From: Bdellovibrio bacteriovorus str. Tiberius
Lineage (GTDB): Bacteria > Bdellovibrionota > Bdellovibrionia > Bdellovibrionales > Bdellovibrionaceae
Length of the DNA: 64,000 bases
Direction: 5' to 3'
NCBI RefSeq assembly: GCF_000317895.1
Contig: NC_019567.1
Location: 3,348,001 to 3,412,000, forward strand
The translations under genes and the position numbers were made by a program. How positions within the stretch are numbered: the first letter of the stretch is position 1; every line of letters begins with the position of its first letter. Below the pieces are notes generated by a model. The model was not told the DNA's origin. It searched no databases and was given only the letters and a program-made list of their open reading frames with translations. Positions 8,989-17,557 of this stretch are shown piece by piece.

Positions 8989-9028
8989 AAAAGGTGAACT
9001 TCTGATCCCATGAAGTTCACCTTTTTTT
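8989..9028 (+). terminator. Terminator-like hairpin containing the start codon of the subtilase gene
   Basis: AAAAGGTGAACTTC (8989-9002) and GAAGTTCACCTTTT (9012-9025) form a perfect 14-bp stem with a 9-nt loop, and T continues to 9028: a textbook intrinsic terminator. The ATG of the S8 protease (9010-9012) lies at the loop/3'-arm junction. The only purine-rich ribosome-site candidate, AGGTG at 8992-8996, is in the 5' arm. The hairpin should therefore stop read-through from the GST gene and hide the protease ribosome site if transcription starts upstream. The regulatory role is inferred. Confidence 0.8.
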
Positions 9029-10590
9029 CTTTCCTGCTCGTTCTTTTCACCAGCTCCCAAGCCCTGGCTGAGCGCGCGATCGTGATGATGAACGACACCA
9101 AGGCATTTGAGCGAACGCTGAACACGCGTGGCACCTGGTCCCAGATCATTCCGGGAAAAATTGAAAAAAGTCTTCCGCAATTAAACACCTTTATCGTGGA
9201 CACCAACACCCCTGCTGAACTGGAACAACTGAAGTTGTCCCCCGGTGTTGCCTACGTCGAAAAAGAATACTTCCATCCAGCCCCACCGGTTGTCAGTTCT
9301 GGAGTGGAGCTTGTTAACACCGACGTCGTCAAACCCGGCGTCCCGTGGGGCCTGAAGGCCGTGAAGGCTCCGCAAGCCTGGGCGCTTTCCAACAAGGGTG
9401 AAGGCGTGCGCGTGCTGGTTTTGGATAGCGGCATGAACGCCAGCCATCCCTCACTTGCACCGAACTTTGAAAAAGGTCGTAACTTTACCGGCGATGGCGA
9501 TGTGACGGATTTCTCGGATCGCACCGGGCATGGCACCCACGTGGGGGGTACTATTGCGGCGGCCGATGACGGTGAAGGTTTTTCTGGCGTGGCGCCAAAG
9601 GCGACTCTATTGGCGGGTAAAGTCTGTCAGGATGGCGGCTGTTCAAATGTGGCCATCGTGGCGGCGATCTCTTGGGGTATTGATCAGGGGGTGGATGTGA
9701 TGAATCTGTCCCTGGGAAGCTCGGGCAGCGGGTCCCCCGCGGAACAAGCAGCCCTGCTTCGTGCAGACCAGGCTGGCATCAGTGTCGTGGCCGCCACGGG
9801 CAATTATGGAGTGAATGAAGTGCTGTTCCCCGCCTCGGCGTCGACTGTGATTGGTGTTGGTGCGGTGGACAGGAATTTGAGTCATGCGGTGTTTTCCCAG
9901 TACGGACCGGAAGTTGCCGTGGTGGCTCCGGGCGTGCAGATTGTTTCAACTATTCCACTGGGTTCGGGTCGCTCCAGCACGCTGAAAATTTCCAATTCCA
10001 GTTTGCAGGAAACCAGCACCGCCTATCACCTGCGCGGCACCGCCACACCCTTTGAGGATCTGACCCGCACGGTGGTGGATTGTGGATCCGGCCTGCCGTC
10101 GAATTTTGCGGGCAAGGACGTCAAAGACAAACACGTTCTGATCACCATGGGTGCAGCCCCGATAGAGGATCTGATCCGCAATGCCATGCGTGCAGGGGCC
10201 AACAGCGTAATCGTGGTGAACAATGCCGCGGGCGTCATCGACACCCGGTTGTTCGATCGCGACAATGTGCTGTTCGCGGTGGGCATGTTTGTCGATGCAA
10301 AACTGGGGGCAAAGATCCGTGCCACTATAAAAGATCAGCCAGAAACACAGATCACTCTGAACACCGTCCCGACCAGTTACAAAGAAACATTCGGCACCTC
10401 TATGGCCAGCCCCCATGTGGCGGGCGTGGTGGCTTTGGTGAAAGCTGCCAATAAAGACATTAAACCTTCTCAGATGAAGGCTTTGATCATGAAGACGGCT
10501 TCTCCTATCACCCCGAACCCAGACAACCGTTTTGGCAAAGGCCTGGTCAATGCCGAAGCCGCCGTTAAAGCTGCCCTAAGTTCCCAATAG
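9010..10590 (+). CDS. Secreted S8 family subtilisin-like serine protease with inserted PA domain
   Basis: 526 aa. Signal peptide (1 to about 20), an I9-type propeptide (about 22-88), then the peptidase domain with D139 (VLVLDSG), H174 (GHGTHVGG) and S464 (GTSMASPHVAG). A protease-associated (PA) domain is inserted at about residues 335-450 (includes DLIRNAMRAGANSVIVVNNA). The start is fixed by the signal peptide, although it sits inside a hairpin. The enzyme is expected to be exported and self-activated by propeptide removal; use in prey digestion is inference from the likely organism. Confidence 0.95.
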   Translation: MKFTFFSFLLVLFTSSQALAERAIVMMNDTKAFERTLNTRGTWSQIIPGKIEKSLPQLNTFIVDTNTPAELEQLKLSPGVAYVEKEYFHPAPPVVSSGVELVNTDVVKPGVPWGLKAVKAPQAWALSNKGEGVRVLVLDSGMNASHPSLAPNFEKGRNFTGDGDVTDFSDRTGHGTHVGGTIAAADDGEGFSGVAPKATLLAGKVCQDGGCSNVAIVAAISWGIDQGVDVMNLSLGSSGSGSPAEQAALLRADQAGISVVAATGNYGVNEVLFPASASTVIGVGAVDRNLSHAVFSQYGPEVAVVAPGVQIVSTIPLGSGRSSTLKISNSSLQETSTAYHLRGTATPFEDLTRTVVDCGSGLPSNFAGKDVKDKHVLITMGAAPIEDLIRNAMRAGANSVIVVNNAAGVIDTRLFDRDNVLFAVGMFVDAKLGAKIRATIKDQPETQITLNTVPTSYKETFGTSMASPHVAGVVALVKAANKDIKPSQMKALIMKTASPITPNPDNRFGKGLVNAEAAVKAALSSQ

Positions 10591-10702
10591 TGTCGGCTGT
10601 CAAATTATGAGACAGTCATTTGATTTCAGACGGCTCTTATTTGCATATAAAACTGGCCGGAACCTTGCTGATTAGGACGCCAGTGCTTATTGGAGTGCGA
10701 AC

Positions 10703-11152
10703 ATGATGAAGCTCTTGTTGGTTGTTGCTGTGATTATTGGATTGGGTGCTTTCCGTGCGGAAGCCGCCCCGCTTTGCCATGTGGCGAAGTCCACAAAGCT
10801 TGCGATGGATCAGCGCGATGATCTGCGCCTGAAATGTCTGAAGCAGAAAAAGAATCAAATCAACGTAACTCAGTGTCTGGCTGTGGCTGGCACCATGGAG
10901 TATTCCACCAACGCTGAAGACGCCCGCCTGGTTTGTCTGTATGACCTTCGCCAACAGCCAAATCTGAAAGAATGCCACGCAATCTCCAAGCTGATGGAGT
11001 TCCCGGACTCGGGCGACGAAGCTCGCTGGGAATGCCTGCGCAAGTTCAACCGCACGATCTCTAAAAAACAATGCCAGAAGCTGGCGAAGTCCATGAGCTA
11101 TCCAGCCAATGAAGAGCGCGCACAAGTTTATTGCGAGCAGGAGCTGCAGTAG
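10703..11152 (+). CDS. Exported protein built of four Cys-paired repeats
   Basis: 149 aa with a signal peptide (1 to about 23). The mature chain is four tandem units of about 33 residues, each starting with Cys and carrying a second Cys about 20 residues later: CHVAKSTKLAM...LKCLK, CLAVAGTMEYS...LVCLY, CHAISKLMEFP...WECLR, CQKLAKSMSYP...YCEQE. Each unit also has a D/E-rich helix and an Arg before the second Cys. Each unit probably forms a disulfide-tied helical hairpin. GGAG lies 8 nt before the first ATG. No family is recognised. Confidence 0.75.
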   Translation: MMKLLLVVAVIIGLGAFRAEAAPLCHVAKSTKLAMDQRDDLRLKCLKQKKNQINVTQCLAVAGTMEYSTNAEDARLVCLYDLRQQPNLKECHAISKLMEFPDSGDEARWECLRKFNRTISKKQCQKLAKSMSYPANEERAQVYCEQELQ

Positions 11153-11395
11153 TATTGTCCGGTTTTATAGGCAGTCCTAGGCAACATCAGAGACCCGGTC
11201 TAACATGAATGTATGACAAGACTTGCTGGCGACTCCAATATCAGGAGTCCTCAGCTATGAATAAAACCTCGTATTTTTCTTCATTATTTATTTACAAACA
11301 TTACAGAATTGCAAAAAACCAGACTTGCCCCCGCGTCCAGTCAACCCTATTCTGTCCTCATGGAACTAGGTCCTCAGAAAGGGTTTTCCGTGAAC
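11153..11395. other. Leader region of the TetR gene, no convincing gene
   Basis: 243 bases between the Cys-repeat gene and the TetR-family gene. It holds a short hairpin GACTCC (11231-11236)/GGAGTC (11244-11249) and an AT-rich stretch near 11265-11320. A short frame opens at 11257 and runs out of frame into the TetR gene; its composition does not support a gene. No clear promoter boxes are seen. Confidence 0.4.
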
Positions 11396-12067
11396 ATGAT
11401 GTCATCTGAAGAAAAAACGAAGAAAACTAAGATTATTGTAAAGGCTCCCACACAAGAACGTTCTCGCCAGACAGTAGCAACAATCCTTGATGCCTGCTCC
11501 CGCCTCTTGGTCAGTGAAGGTTTCTATTCAATCACGACCGATAAAATTGCCAAAGAAGCCGGCGTTAGCATCGGTTCTTTGTATCAGTTCTTTGGTAACA
11601 AAGAGTCTGTGGTTCAGGCGGTTGTGAAAAACATCCTTGAAGAAGACAAACGCATCTTCAGCGAGAAAATGCGCGCCATTTCCCCATTGGCACCTGAACA
11701 ACGCGTGAAGGGCATGATTGAACTGGCTGTTGAAACCACTCGTCGCAACTCGGAACTTCGCTCTAAACTGACCACCATTCAGTACTATGTTGCCGAAGCT
11801 GCATATATGTCCGAGACAATCCGTTTCTTCCAGGAAGTTGTCCGCTACAACCTTCCGCAGATCCCGGGCCGCGACATGGAAAAGGTTTCTTACATCATGG
11901 TGAATGCCTTCATCGGCCTGACCAACACCATGGCTATCGACAACCCGACTGCGATCCACGATGCAGCCGTGGTTGAAGAGATCTACCAGCTGTTCCACAA
12001 ATTCCTGGATCTGGGCGCATCTGCGACAGCTCCAGCTATGAACCGCAGCAAAGGTGATTTCATCTAA
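11396..12067 (+). CDS. TetR/AcrR family transcriptional regulator
   Basis: 223 aa from the ATG at 11396 (AGAAAGGG about 11 nt upstream; an in-frame ATG at 11360 is the alternative). The DNA-binding helix-turn-helix is within RSRQTVATILDACSRLL...ITTDKIAKEAGVSIGSLYQFF, the normal TetR layout. The C-terminal ligand domain is family-variable. It is not adjacent to an efflux or catabolic operon, so the ligand and target are unknown. It is closed by a bidirectional terminator. Confidence 0.88.
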   Translation: MMSSEEKTKKTKIIVKAPTQERSRQTVATILDACSRLLVSEGFYSITTDKIAKEAGVSIGSLYQFFGNKESVVQAVVKNILEEDKRIFSEKMRAISPLAPEQRVKGMIELAVETTRRNSELRSKLTTIQYYVAEAAYMSETIRFFQEVVRYNLPQIPGRDMEKVSYIMVNAFIGLTNTMAIDNPTAIHDAAVVEEIYQLFHKFLDLGASATAPAMNRSKGDFI

Positions 12068-12090
12068 GCTGTTTGCACAAATGAAAATAA

Positions 12091-12120
12091 AAAAGGGAGC
12101 TTTCAAAGCTCCCTTTTTTT
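12091..12120. terminator. Bidirectional terminator between TetR and lytic transglycosylase genes
   Basis: AAAAGGGAGCT and AGCTCCCTTTT form a long stem with A and T tracts on both sides, so it can terminate both convergent genes. Confidence 0.9.
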
Positions 12121-12144
12121 ATTCCCAATTTTCAGTCTCGGTCT

Positions 12145-13329
12145 CTATTTTCTTTTGTCTTCCATCGCCACCATGCGGTCACGGCGGGCCAGGGTGATCA
12201 AAGCGACATTGTATTTGTCCTTTGGTACCGCGATCACCGTTTTAGCTGGGATCGGGTGACCCTTGCGGGCCTTGAAAGTCAGGTGCGGATTGAACACCTG
12301 GGCTTTGCGATCATCGCCATCAAACCAAGCAACGATTTCTTTGTACTTCACAGACACCGGCAATTTCAAATCCTGGGAATCCAAAGGCTTGGACCAAACC
12401 ACAGAACCGAAATACTTACCTGCGTTCTTTTCAACTTCCAATGCCGCCAGGAAGCTTGCATAGAAGTTACGGGATGCGAAACCGAAGGTCTTGCTGGATT
12501 TCACATCCGTCACCAGTTCACCCAGTTCGCGGGTGCCGTACTTTTCAGTCAGCTTGCGCACGCCCGTAGGACCGTGATTGTAACCCGTCACCGCCAGTGG
12601 CCAGGAATTCAGCATGGAATAGTTCTGACGAAGAAGTTTCGCCGCCAGCTTTGTCGCTTCCATCGGATGGTTGCGGTTGTCCACGGTCGCAGAAATCATT
12701 TTATAAGGCTTTGCCGTGTAAGGCATGATCTGCCAAAGACCGCTTGCACCCACTTTGGAACGAGCCATGATATTGAAAGAACTTTCAACAAACGCCAGAC
12801 GCGTCAGTTCCACCGGAACTTTGGCATCGCGGAAGATCTTTTCCATGTCTTCGATATAACGACCGGAATAGAAGATTGCATCCTGCATGCGGTCTTTTTG
12901 ACCCAGCTGGAAACGCAGACGCTCTTTGGCTTCCGGCGACGTCAGTTTTAAAGCGATTTCTTTTTTAACTTCATCGACACGATTTTGCTTCGCACGCTCA
13001 GTCGTCAGGCCCGTCAGATCAACGATCTCGTAAACCTTCTCAACATTTTCAGAATCGTGAATCACACCCTGATTGGTGGAATATTTAGTATAGATATCAA
13101 TCCAGAACTGAACTTGCTTGTCCATGCCCTTCGGGATGGAGAAAGCGGTCTCATTGTATCCCAGGGACGCCGTTTGATCTGCGAACACCGGAGCACGCCA
13201 AGGACGGCTTTCTTCCGGGCTTCTTCCCAGCACCTGCGGCACCACTTGCTCAGCGATATTCCCCTGCGCCATCGCAACAGGAGCTCCAAGCATCAAAACG
13301 TATAGAACTGAGACACTGAGTTTCATCAT
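12145..13329 (-). CDS. Lytic murein transglycosylase (SLT / MltD-like)
   Basis: 394 aa from the ATG at 13329, chosen because GGAAGGTGG lies 7 nt upstream; the frame opens 7 codons earlier. Signal peptide at 1 to about 21. The SLT domain lies near residues 170-300: the catalytic Glu is in AFVESSFN, followed by GASGLWQIMP and the VTGYNHGP motif. It cleaves the MurNAc-GlcNAc bond to form anhydro-muropeptides. No LysM repeats follow, unlike E. coli MltD. It lies 31 nt downstream of the dacB-like gene, forming a peptidoglycan-processing operon. Confidence 0.9.
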   Translation of the reverse strand: MMKLSVSVLYVLMLGAPVAMAQGNIAEQVVPQVLGRSPEESRPWRAPVFADQTASLGYNETAFSIPKGMDKQVQFWIDIYTKYSTNQGVIHDSENVEKVYEIVDLTGLTTERAKQNRVDEVKKEIALKLTSPEAKERLRFQLGQKDRMQDAIFYSGRYIEDMEKIFRDAKVPVELTRLAFVESSFNIMARSKVGASGLWQIMPYTAKPYKMISATVDNRNHPMEATKLAAKLLRQNYSMLNSWPLAVTGYNHGPTGVRKLTEKYGTRELGELVTDVKSSKTFGFASRNFYASFLAALEVEKNAGKYFGSVVWSKPLDSQDLKLPVSVKYKEIVAWFDGDDRKAQVFNPHLTFKARKGHPIPAKTVIAVPKDKYNVALITLARRDRMVAMEDKRK

Positions 13330-13360
13330 GGGAGGTCCACCTTCCACCATTTCAATCGGC

Positions 13361-14785
13361 TTATTTTACAAGATAGATAAGTAAATTATCAAAAAACGCG
13401 CGAATCTTCGTCTCATCCGTGGAACCGTTGTAAACGAAAGAGAAAGTCACAACTCGCCCGTCCTCCAAACCCGCATAACCCGCTAATGAGACCACGCCCG
13501 TCAGGAATCCCGTTTTCGCACGCACCCAGCGTTCTGCCGGGGAATTCTTCATGCGTTTTTTCAGCGTGCCATCAACTCCCGCGATCGGCAAGGAAGTCAA
13601 AAACTCCGGCTGGACCCGGAAATCGTTGCGTAAATGCTGCAGGACCTTCCACATCGCGAAGGATGACAGCTTGTTCTGGCGCGACAAACCTGAAGGAGAC
13701 TCCAGATTGTATTGTTCTGCCGGCACACCCAGACTTTGCATGTGCTCATTGATAACAAGCACGCCATCAGCCAGCGTCGCACCTTTTGTTTTTTTCACTG
13801 CCCCCAGATTCTTGGTCAGCATTTCGGCAACATAGTTGTTTGAAAACTTGTTCATGTCGGCAACCATCTGCTCAATCGGTTTGCTTTCCGATTCAGCGAC
13901 CAGTTCGGCCTTCTCTGGTGTGACACCGTTGCGGATCGTTCCGGTCAGTTGAATTCCTCTTTGGGCCAGGAAAGCTTTCAGATTGTAGCCTGCCCAAAGG
14001 TCCGGCTGCGTGATGTTCTTAAAGACCACCACTTCCTTCAAACCCTGACCAATACTGCCGCCGACGTGAATCACATCCCCCGGAAACTTTTTGTCTTCAT
14101 CACGATCCGCCAGCAGATTGTTCGCAGAACCACCCACAGTTTTGGCCTTATTAATCAGACGGATATAATCATTTTCCGGATCAATCGTGACGTCTGCTCC
14201 GTTACCAGCGCCGTTTGCACGAACGAAGATATTCACAGAGTTCCAGTTAAAGCTCATCGCTCCGACCGGGGCATCATAGGCACGATCCACGCGCTCTTTC
14301 TGCCGACTCATGTCGTAACGAACACTGTCGAACAGAGAATCATCAACGACGATATCCCCTTCAATTTTTTTGATTTTGGTGCGGGTGAAAGCGTTCACCA
14401 GATACCACATGTTTTCAGATACAAATGAAGGATCCCCGCCGCCTTTAAGGTACAAAGTCCCCTTTAAAGTTCCGTTTTTCAGGTCGCCGCTGGTCAAAAG
14501 CTGAGTCTTAAACTTGGTCCCCGGAGGAAACGACGCCAAAACCGCCGACGCTGTCGCAATTTTCGAAATGGATGCCGGGACCATCATCTTGTTCCCGTTC
14601 ACATCCAGAAGGGTCTTCAGCTCTTCGCCTTCCCCGATGGTCGCATAAATCCCAACATCCTTGGAACTAACACCATATTTCTTGGCCAGCGCCTCAAACT
14701 CTTTGGAAATATCCTTAAACTTATCATCGGCGGAAGCAGACATCGCCACCAAAACGATCAGCAAAACATTCAGAATAATTTTCAT
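13361..14785 (-). CDS. dacB: D-alanyl-D-alanine carboxypeptidase/endopeptidase (PBP4, S13 family)
   Basis: 474 aa from the ATG at 14785, with GGGAAGGG upstream; a longer frame to 14869 lacks a signal peptide. Signal peptide at 1-19. S13 motifs: S72-I-S-K75 (nucleophile and Lys), SNN in KFSNNYVAEML, and KTG in RAKTGFLTG. The family trims D-Ala and cuts peptide crosslinks in the periplasm; Bdellovibrio uses PBP4-type enzymes to round the prey cell, but whether this copy does is unknown. First gene of a two-gene operon. Confidence 0.92.
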   Translation of the reverse strand: MKIILNVLLIVLVAMSASADDKFKDISKEFEALAKKYGVSSKDVGIYATIGEGEELKTLLDVNGNKMMVPASISKIATASAVLASFPPGTKFKTQLLTSGDLKNGTLKGTLYLKGGGDPSFVSENMWYLVNAFTRTKIKKIEGDIVVDDSLFDSVRYDMSRQKERVDRAYDAPVGAMSFNWNSVNIFVRANGAGNGADVTIDPENDYIRLINKAKTVGGSANNLLADRDEDKKFPGDVIHVGGSIGQGLKEVVVFKNITQPDLWAGYNLKAFLAQRGIQLTGTIRNGVTPEKAELVAESESKPIEQMVADMNKFSNNYVAEMLTKNLGAVKKTKGATLADGVLVINEHMQSLGVPAEQYNLESPSGLSRQNKLSSFAMWKVLQHLRNDFRVQPEFLTSLPIAGVDGTLKKRMKNSPAERWVRAKTGFLTGVVSLAGYAGLEDGRVVTFSFVYNGSTDETKIRAFFDNLLIYLVK

Positions 14786-14899
14786 CAAAAATTCCCTTCC
14801 CAAAAAGACCCAAATCCCGCAGACAAAACGTGTCTGGACGATGGTAATGTTCTTAGTTTTCTTTCGCAAGTCTTGGAGTCACTTGTTAGACTGAAGTTC

Positions 14900-15832
14900 A
14901 TGAAAAAACGTGAATGGCTAATTGTGATTCTGCCACTTCTGGCGACGTGGTCCTTGGACCGCATCACCAAGATCTGGGCGACAGGAATCACGCAGTTAAA
15001 ATCCCATGGTCCTGTGCACTTCGTTCTTCATCATAACCATGGGGCTATGCTGGGACTGTTCTCGGATCTGCCGTCTGTGCTGCGTATCGTGTCCCTTTCC
15101 ACGGGCGGCGCGTTTTTGCTGGCGACTTATGCTTTGATTCAATACCTGCTTCCGATCAAATCCCTTACTTTGCGTTCCGGTCTTTCCATTCTGATTGGTG
15201 GAATCATCGGAAACGTCACCGACCGCATCATCTGGGGTTACGTGGTGGACTTTATCGTGGTCGGCACGCCGTCCTTGTCCAGCCCGGCGTTCAATGTCGC
15301 CGATGCCCTGCAATGGGTGGGTTATGGGCTGATCGTCTATGCCATCATCCGTGAAGGCGAACTGCTGTGGCCCGAAAACAACGTGCGCAAACAGTATTGG
15401 GTGAACATGCCGTTCCAGCTGAAGTACTGCTTCATTCTGATGGGTGTGGGTTTAAGTCTGACCCTGATCTGCTCGGTGTTTTCCTATACGTACATGCGTG
15501 TGACAATTCAGGAACTGGTGGGTAATAACGCCTTTTTGCTGAATAAATTCCTGGTGCCATTTGTGATCACGTTTATGATCATCTCGGTCGCTTTCTGCGC
15601 GATTTTGTTTGCGGTAGGTCGTCTGATTTCCCACCGCATTGCCGGACCTCTTTATGCCTTTGAGCGCTTCCTGAACCAGGCCCTGGAAGGAAAGGCGGAT
15701 GCTCATCTGAAACTTCGTACCGGCGATGAGTTCAAACATCTGGAAGAACTGGCTGACGAAATCAACAAACGTCTGCACCAGATCAAAAAAGAACGTACCG
15801 TCAATGTGATCGAATACAAAGAAGAGGGTTAA
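14900..15832 (+). CDS. lspA: Lipoprotein signal peptidase (LspA) fused to a membrane HAMP module
   Basis: 310 aa; normal LspA has about 165. Residues 1-165 carry the signal peptidase II signature: N46 in HHNHGAMLG, GNVTDR at 104-109, catalytic D117 in VVDFI and D135 in FNVADA. Residues about 175-240 add two membrane helices. A HAMP-like segment (SHRIAGPLYAFERFLNQALE ... GDEFKHLEELADEINKRL) follows up to about residue 295. The ATG at 14900 fits the first membrane helix. It is divergent from dacB. The fusion suggests signal coupling or dimerisation of lipoprotein maturation, which is inference. Confidence 0.85.
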   Translation: MKKREWLIVILPLLATWSLDRITKIWATGITQLKSHGPVHFVLHHNHGAMLGLFSDLPSVLRIVSLSTGGAFLLATYALIQYLLPIKSLTLRSGLSILIGGIIGNVTDRIIWGYVVDFIVVGTPSLSSPAFNVADALQWVGYGLIVYAIIREGELLWPENNVRKQYWVNMPFQLKYCFILMGVGLSLTLICSVFSYTYMRVTIQELVGNNAFLLNKFLVPFVITFMIISVAFCAILFAVGRLISHRIAGPLYAFERFLNQALEGKADAHLKLRTGDEFKHLEELADEINKRLHQIKKERTVNVIEYKEEG

Positions 15833-15885
15833 GCCCCTCTTTTGGTCCTGATTTCCACCAAAATCCACAGGTTTTCCCTCTGAAT

Positions 15886-15893
15886 TCCGATAA
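15886..15893 (+). promoter_or_regulatory. FliA-like -10 element (TCCGATAA) before the C1 protease
   Basis: TCCGATAA lies exactly 7 nt before the ATG at 15901, the same spacing as the GCCGATAA elements before the two fibre genes. No good -35 and no Shine-Dalgarno are seen, so a leaderless transcript is possible. Confidence 0.4.
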
Positions 15894-15900
15894 ACAAAGC

Positions 15901-17169
15901 ATGCGCAGTACATTGATTGCATTCCTATTTTTGGCCATTTTCCCTTTTGCAGAGGCTCTTGCCGACAGCTGCAGCATGTCCAGCATCCGAATGCAGGCCA
16001 AACAAATCGCTCAAGGCTATCAAAAATACGACATGTCGATGGAAATCGACTCACTGACAAGTCGCATGCAGCGATGCAAGATTCCAAGTCGCAAACTGGG
16101 TGTACCTGACACTTTCTATTCAACCCTGCGCACTCAAACTCTTCGAGCTGAATTCAATCGCATTCAGGTCGACATGGAACAATATGCGAACACCGGCAGA
16201 ATCAACGAATTCGTGGAAGCCTATACCGCCTATGGCAAAGAGCTGGGGTTTCCTCCGAACATTCTGAAGTCCTTCACTAACGGTCTTAAAGCGAAGGCCG
16301 AAAAATCCTATGCCCGTGAAAAACAATCCTGCAAACCCATGGACGTCAGCAAAGAGATGGGCCCGGTACGAAATCAGGACTCCATCGGCTGGTGTTATGC
16401 CTTTGCTGCCGCGGATGTGCTGTCCTTCAAACTGAAAAAGAAGATCTCTGCAGCCGATATTGCCGTCAACTACAATGACAGCCTGTTCAACACAGGTGCC
16501 AAGTACGTCGGGGTCAAAGCCGGCAGCCTTGAGGGCGGCTTCCCATCCGGCGCATTGGAAGGGGCTATCGAAAAAGGTCTGTGCCTTGAAAAAGATTTCC
16601 CCAGCGAAGACAACATCAACGGTGAATACCAGGAGCTGATCACTGAGATCGACAAACTGGGCCGGGATGAAATCACTTCGTGGTCGGCTCCGAACTGTGA
16701 AAAGGTTTATCAGACCTCTCGCCGTCTGTTTCCGAATGTGAGCACCAAGGATCTGGAACACATCCTGAAAACTTCTTCGCGCGCGGATTTCATCGATCAA
16801 ATGGCCAACCGCACGTGCAAACAGCGCATCAAGACCGATTTGAAAGTCTCTTCCCCATGGACCTTCCGTGAAAAGTCCTTGGGTGATGAAATTGATGAGC
16901 AATTGACGGCGAAAAATCCAGTAGTACTAAGCTACGATGCTCAGGGCCTTGGCGACCGCCGGGACTATTCCGAGCTGGGCATGCACGCCAGCGTGCTGGT
17001 GGGCCGCAGGTTCAATGAAAAGTCCGGACAGTGCGAATATCTTCTAAGAAATTCCTGGGGACGAAGCTGTGGTTTCTATGATCCTTCTTATCAGTGCAAA
17101 GAGGGTAATATCTGGATTCCGAAAGCGGACATCGTAAAACGAGGCAAGGGTGCAACATATGTTAAGTAG
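15901..17169 (+). CDS. Secreted papain-like (C1 family) cysteine protease
   Basis: 422 aa. Signal peptide at 1-21. A propeptide-like helical region runs to about 140; then the catalytic triad C165 (IGWCYAFA), H362 (GMHASVLVG) and N384 (LLRNSWG), with the oxyanion Gln in RNQDS ahead of the Cys. The spacing between Cys and His is about 200 residues, slightly longer than papain. It ends 11 bp inside a small Cys-rich secreted gene. Probably exported and active on prey or envelope proteins (inference). Confidence 0.9.
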   Translation: MRSTLIAFLFLAIFPFAEALADSCSMSSIRMQAKQIAQGYQKYDMSMEIDSLTSRMQRCKIPSRKLGVPDTFYSTLRTQTLRAEFNRIQVDMEQYANTGRINEFVEAYTAYGKELGFPPNILKSFTNGLKAKAEKSYAREKQSCKPMDVSKEMGPVRNQDSIGWCYAFAAADVLSFKLKKKISAADIAVNYNDSLFNTGAKYVGVKAGSLEGGFPSGALEGAIEKGLCLEKDFPSEDNINGEYQELITEIDKLGRDEITSWSAPNCEKVYQTSRRLFPNVSTKDLEHILKTSSRADFIDQMANRTCKQRIKTDLKVSSPWTFREKSLGDEIDEQLTAKNPVVLSYDAQGLGDRRDYSELGMHASVLVGRRFNEKSGQCEYLLRNSWGRSCGFYDPSYQCKEGNIWIPKADIVKRGKGATYVK

Positions 17170-17557
17170 TCTGATTCTATTCCTGACAACGCCCCTTTTG
17201 GCTGCGGATCTGACCTGCCAAAAAGGCAGCTTCCGCATGCCGTACAACGCAGAAACCAAAGTCGTTGAAGCACAGACCTATTGTTTCAATGAAGACCGCA
17301 CCGAGCTTTACTCCAAGGACTGCCAAAGCCGCAAATGCACGGCTTTCACGGTCGATATCGAGGTGAAGACGGCGGATATTCTGGACCAAAAAAGCAATCC
17401 AGGTTTCAATCTGTGCCGCAAACTGGGTGGCAAGCCGGAATTGTTGGAATTTGAAGCGTCCAAAGAATGGTTCGCTCTGGATCGCTGTGTCTTTAAGGAC
17501 GGATCATTTGTAAGCACCGGCGAACTGGTGCGCCACTATCTGCGACCGCGCAAGTGA
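17159..17557 (+). CDS. Small Cys-rich exported protein, partner of the C1 protease
   Basis: 132 aa from the ATG at 17159 (AAGGGTG upstream); an in-frame GTG lies 3 codons earlier. Signal peptide MLSSLILFLTTPLLA. The mature part has six cysteines (LTC, TYC, KDCQSRKC, LC, RC), consistent with three disulfides. The start lies inside the end of the C1 protease gene (11-bp overlap), so translation is coupled. It could be an inhibitor, chaperone or substrate-binding partner of the protease; no family is recognised. Confidence 0.75.
   Translation: MLSSLILFLTTPLLAADLTCQKGSFRMPYNAETKVVEAQTYCFNEDRTELYSKDCQSRKCTAFTVDIEVKTADILDQKSNPGFNLCRKLGGKPELLEFEASKEWFALDRCVFKDGSFVSTGELVRHYLRPRK

Noticed and set aside
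11257-11409. Short open frame with ATG and GGAG ahead of the TetR gene
   Set aside because: It overlaps the TetR gene out of frame, has an AT-rich and irregular composition, and its GGAG is part of a hairpin.
12256-12951. 231-codon open frame on the + strand
   Set aside because: Antisense to the SLT-domain transglycosylase gene; no ribosome site.
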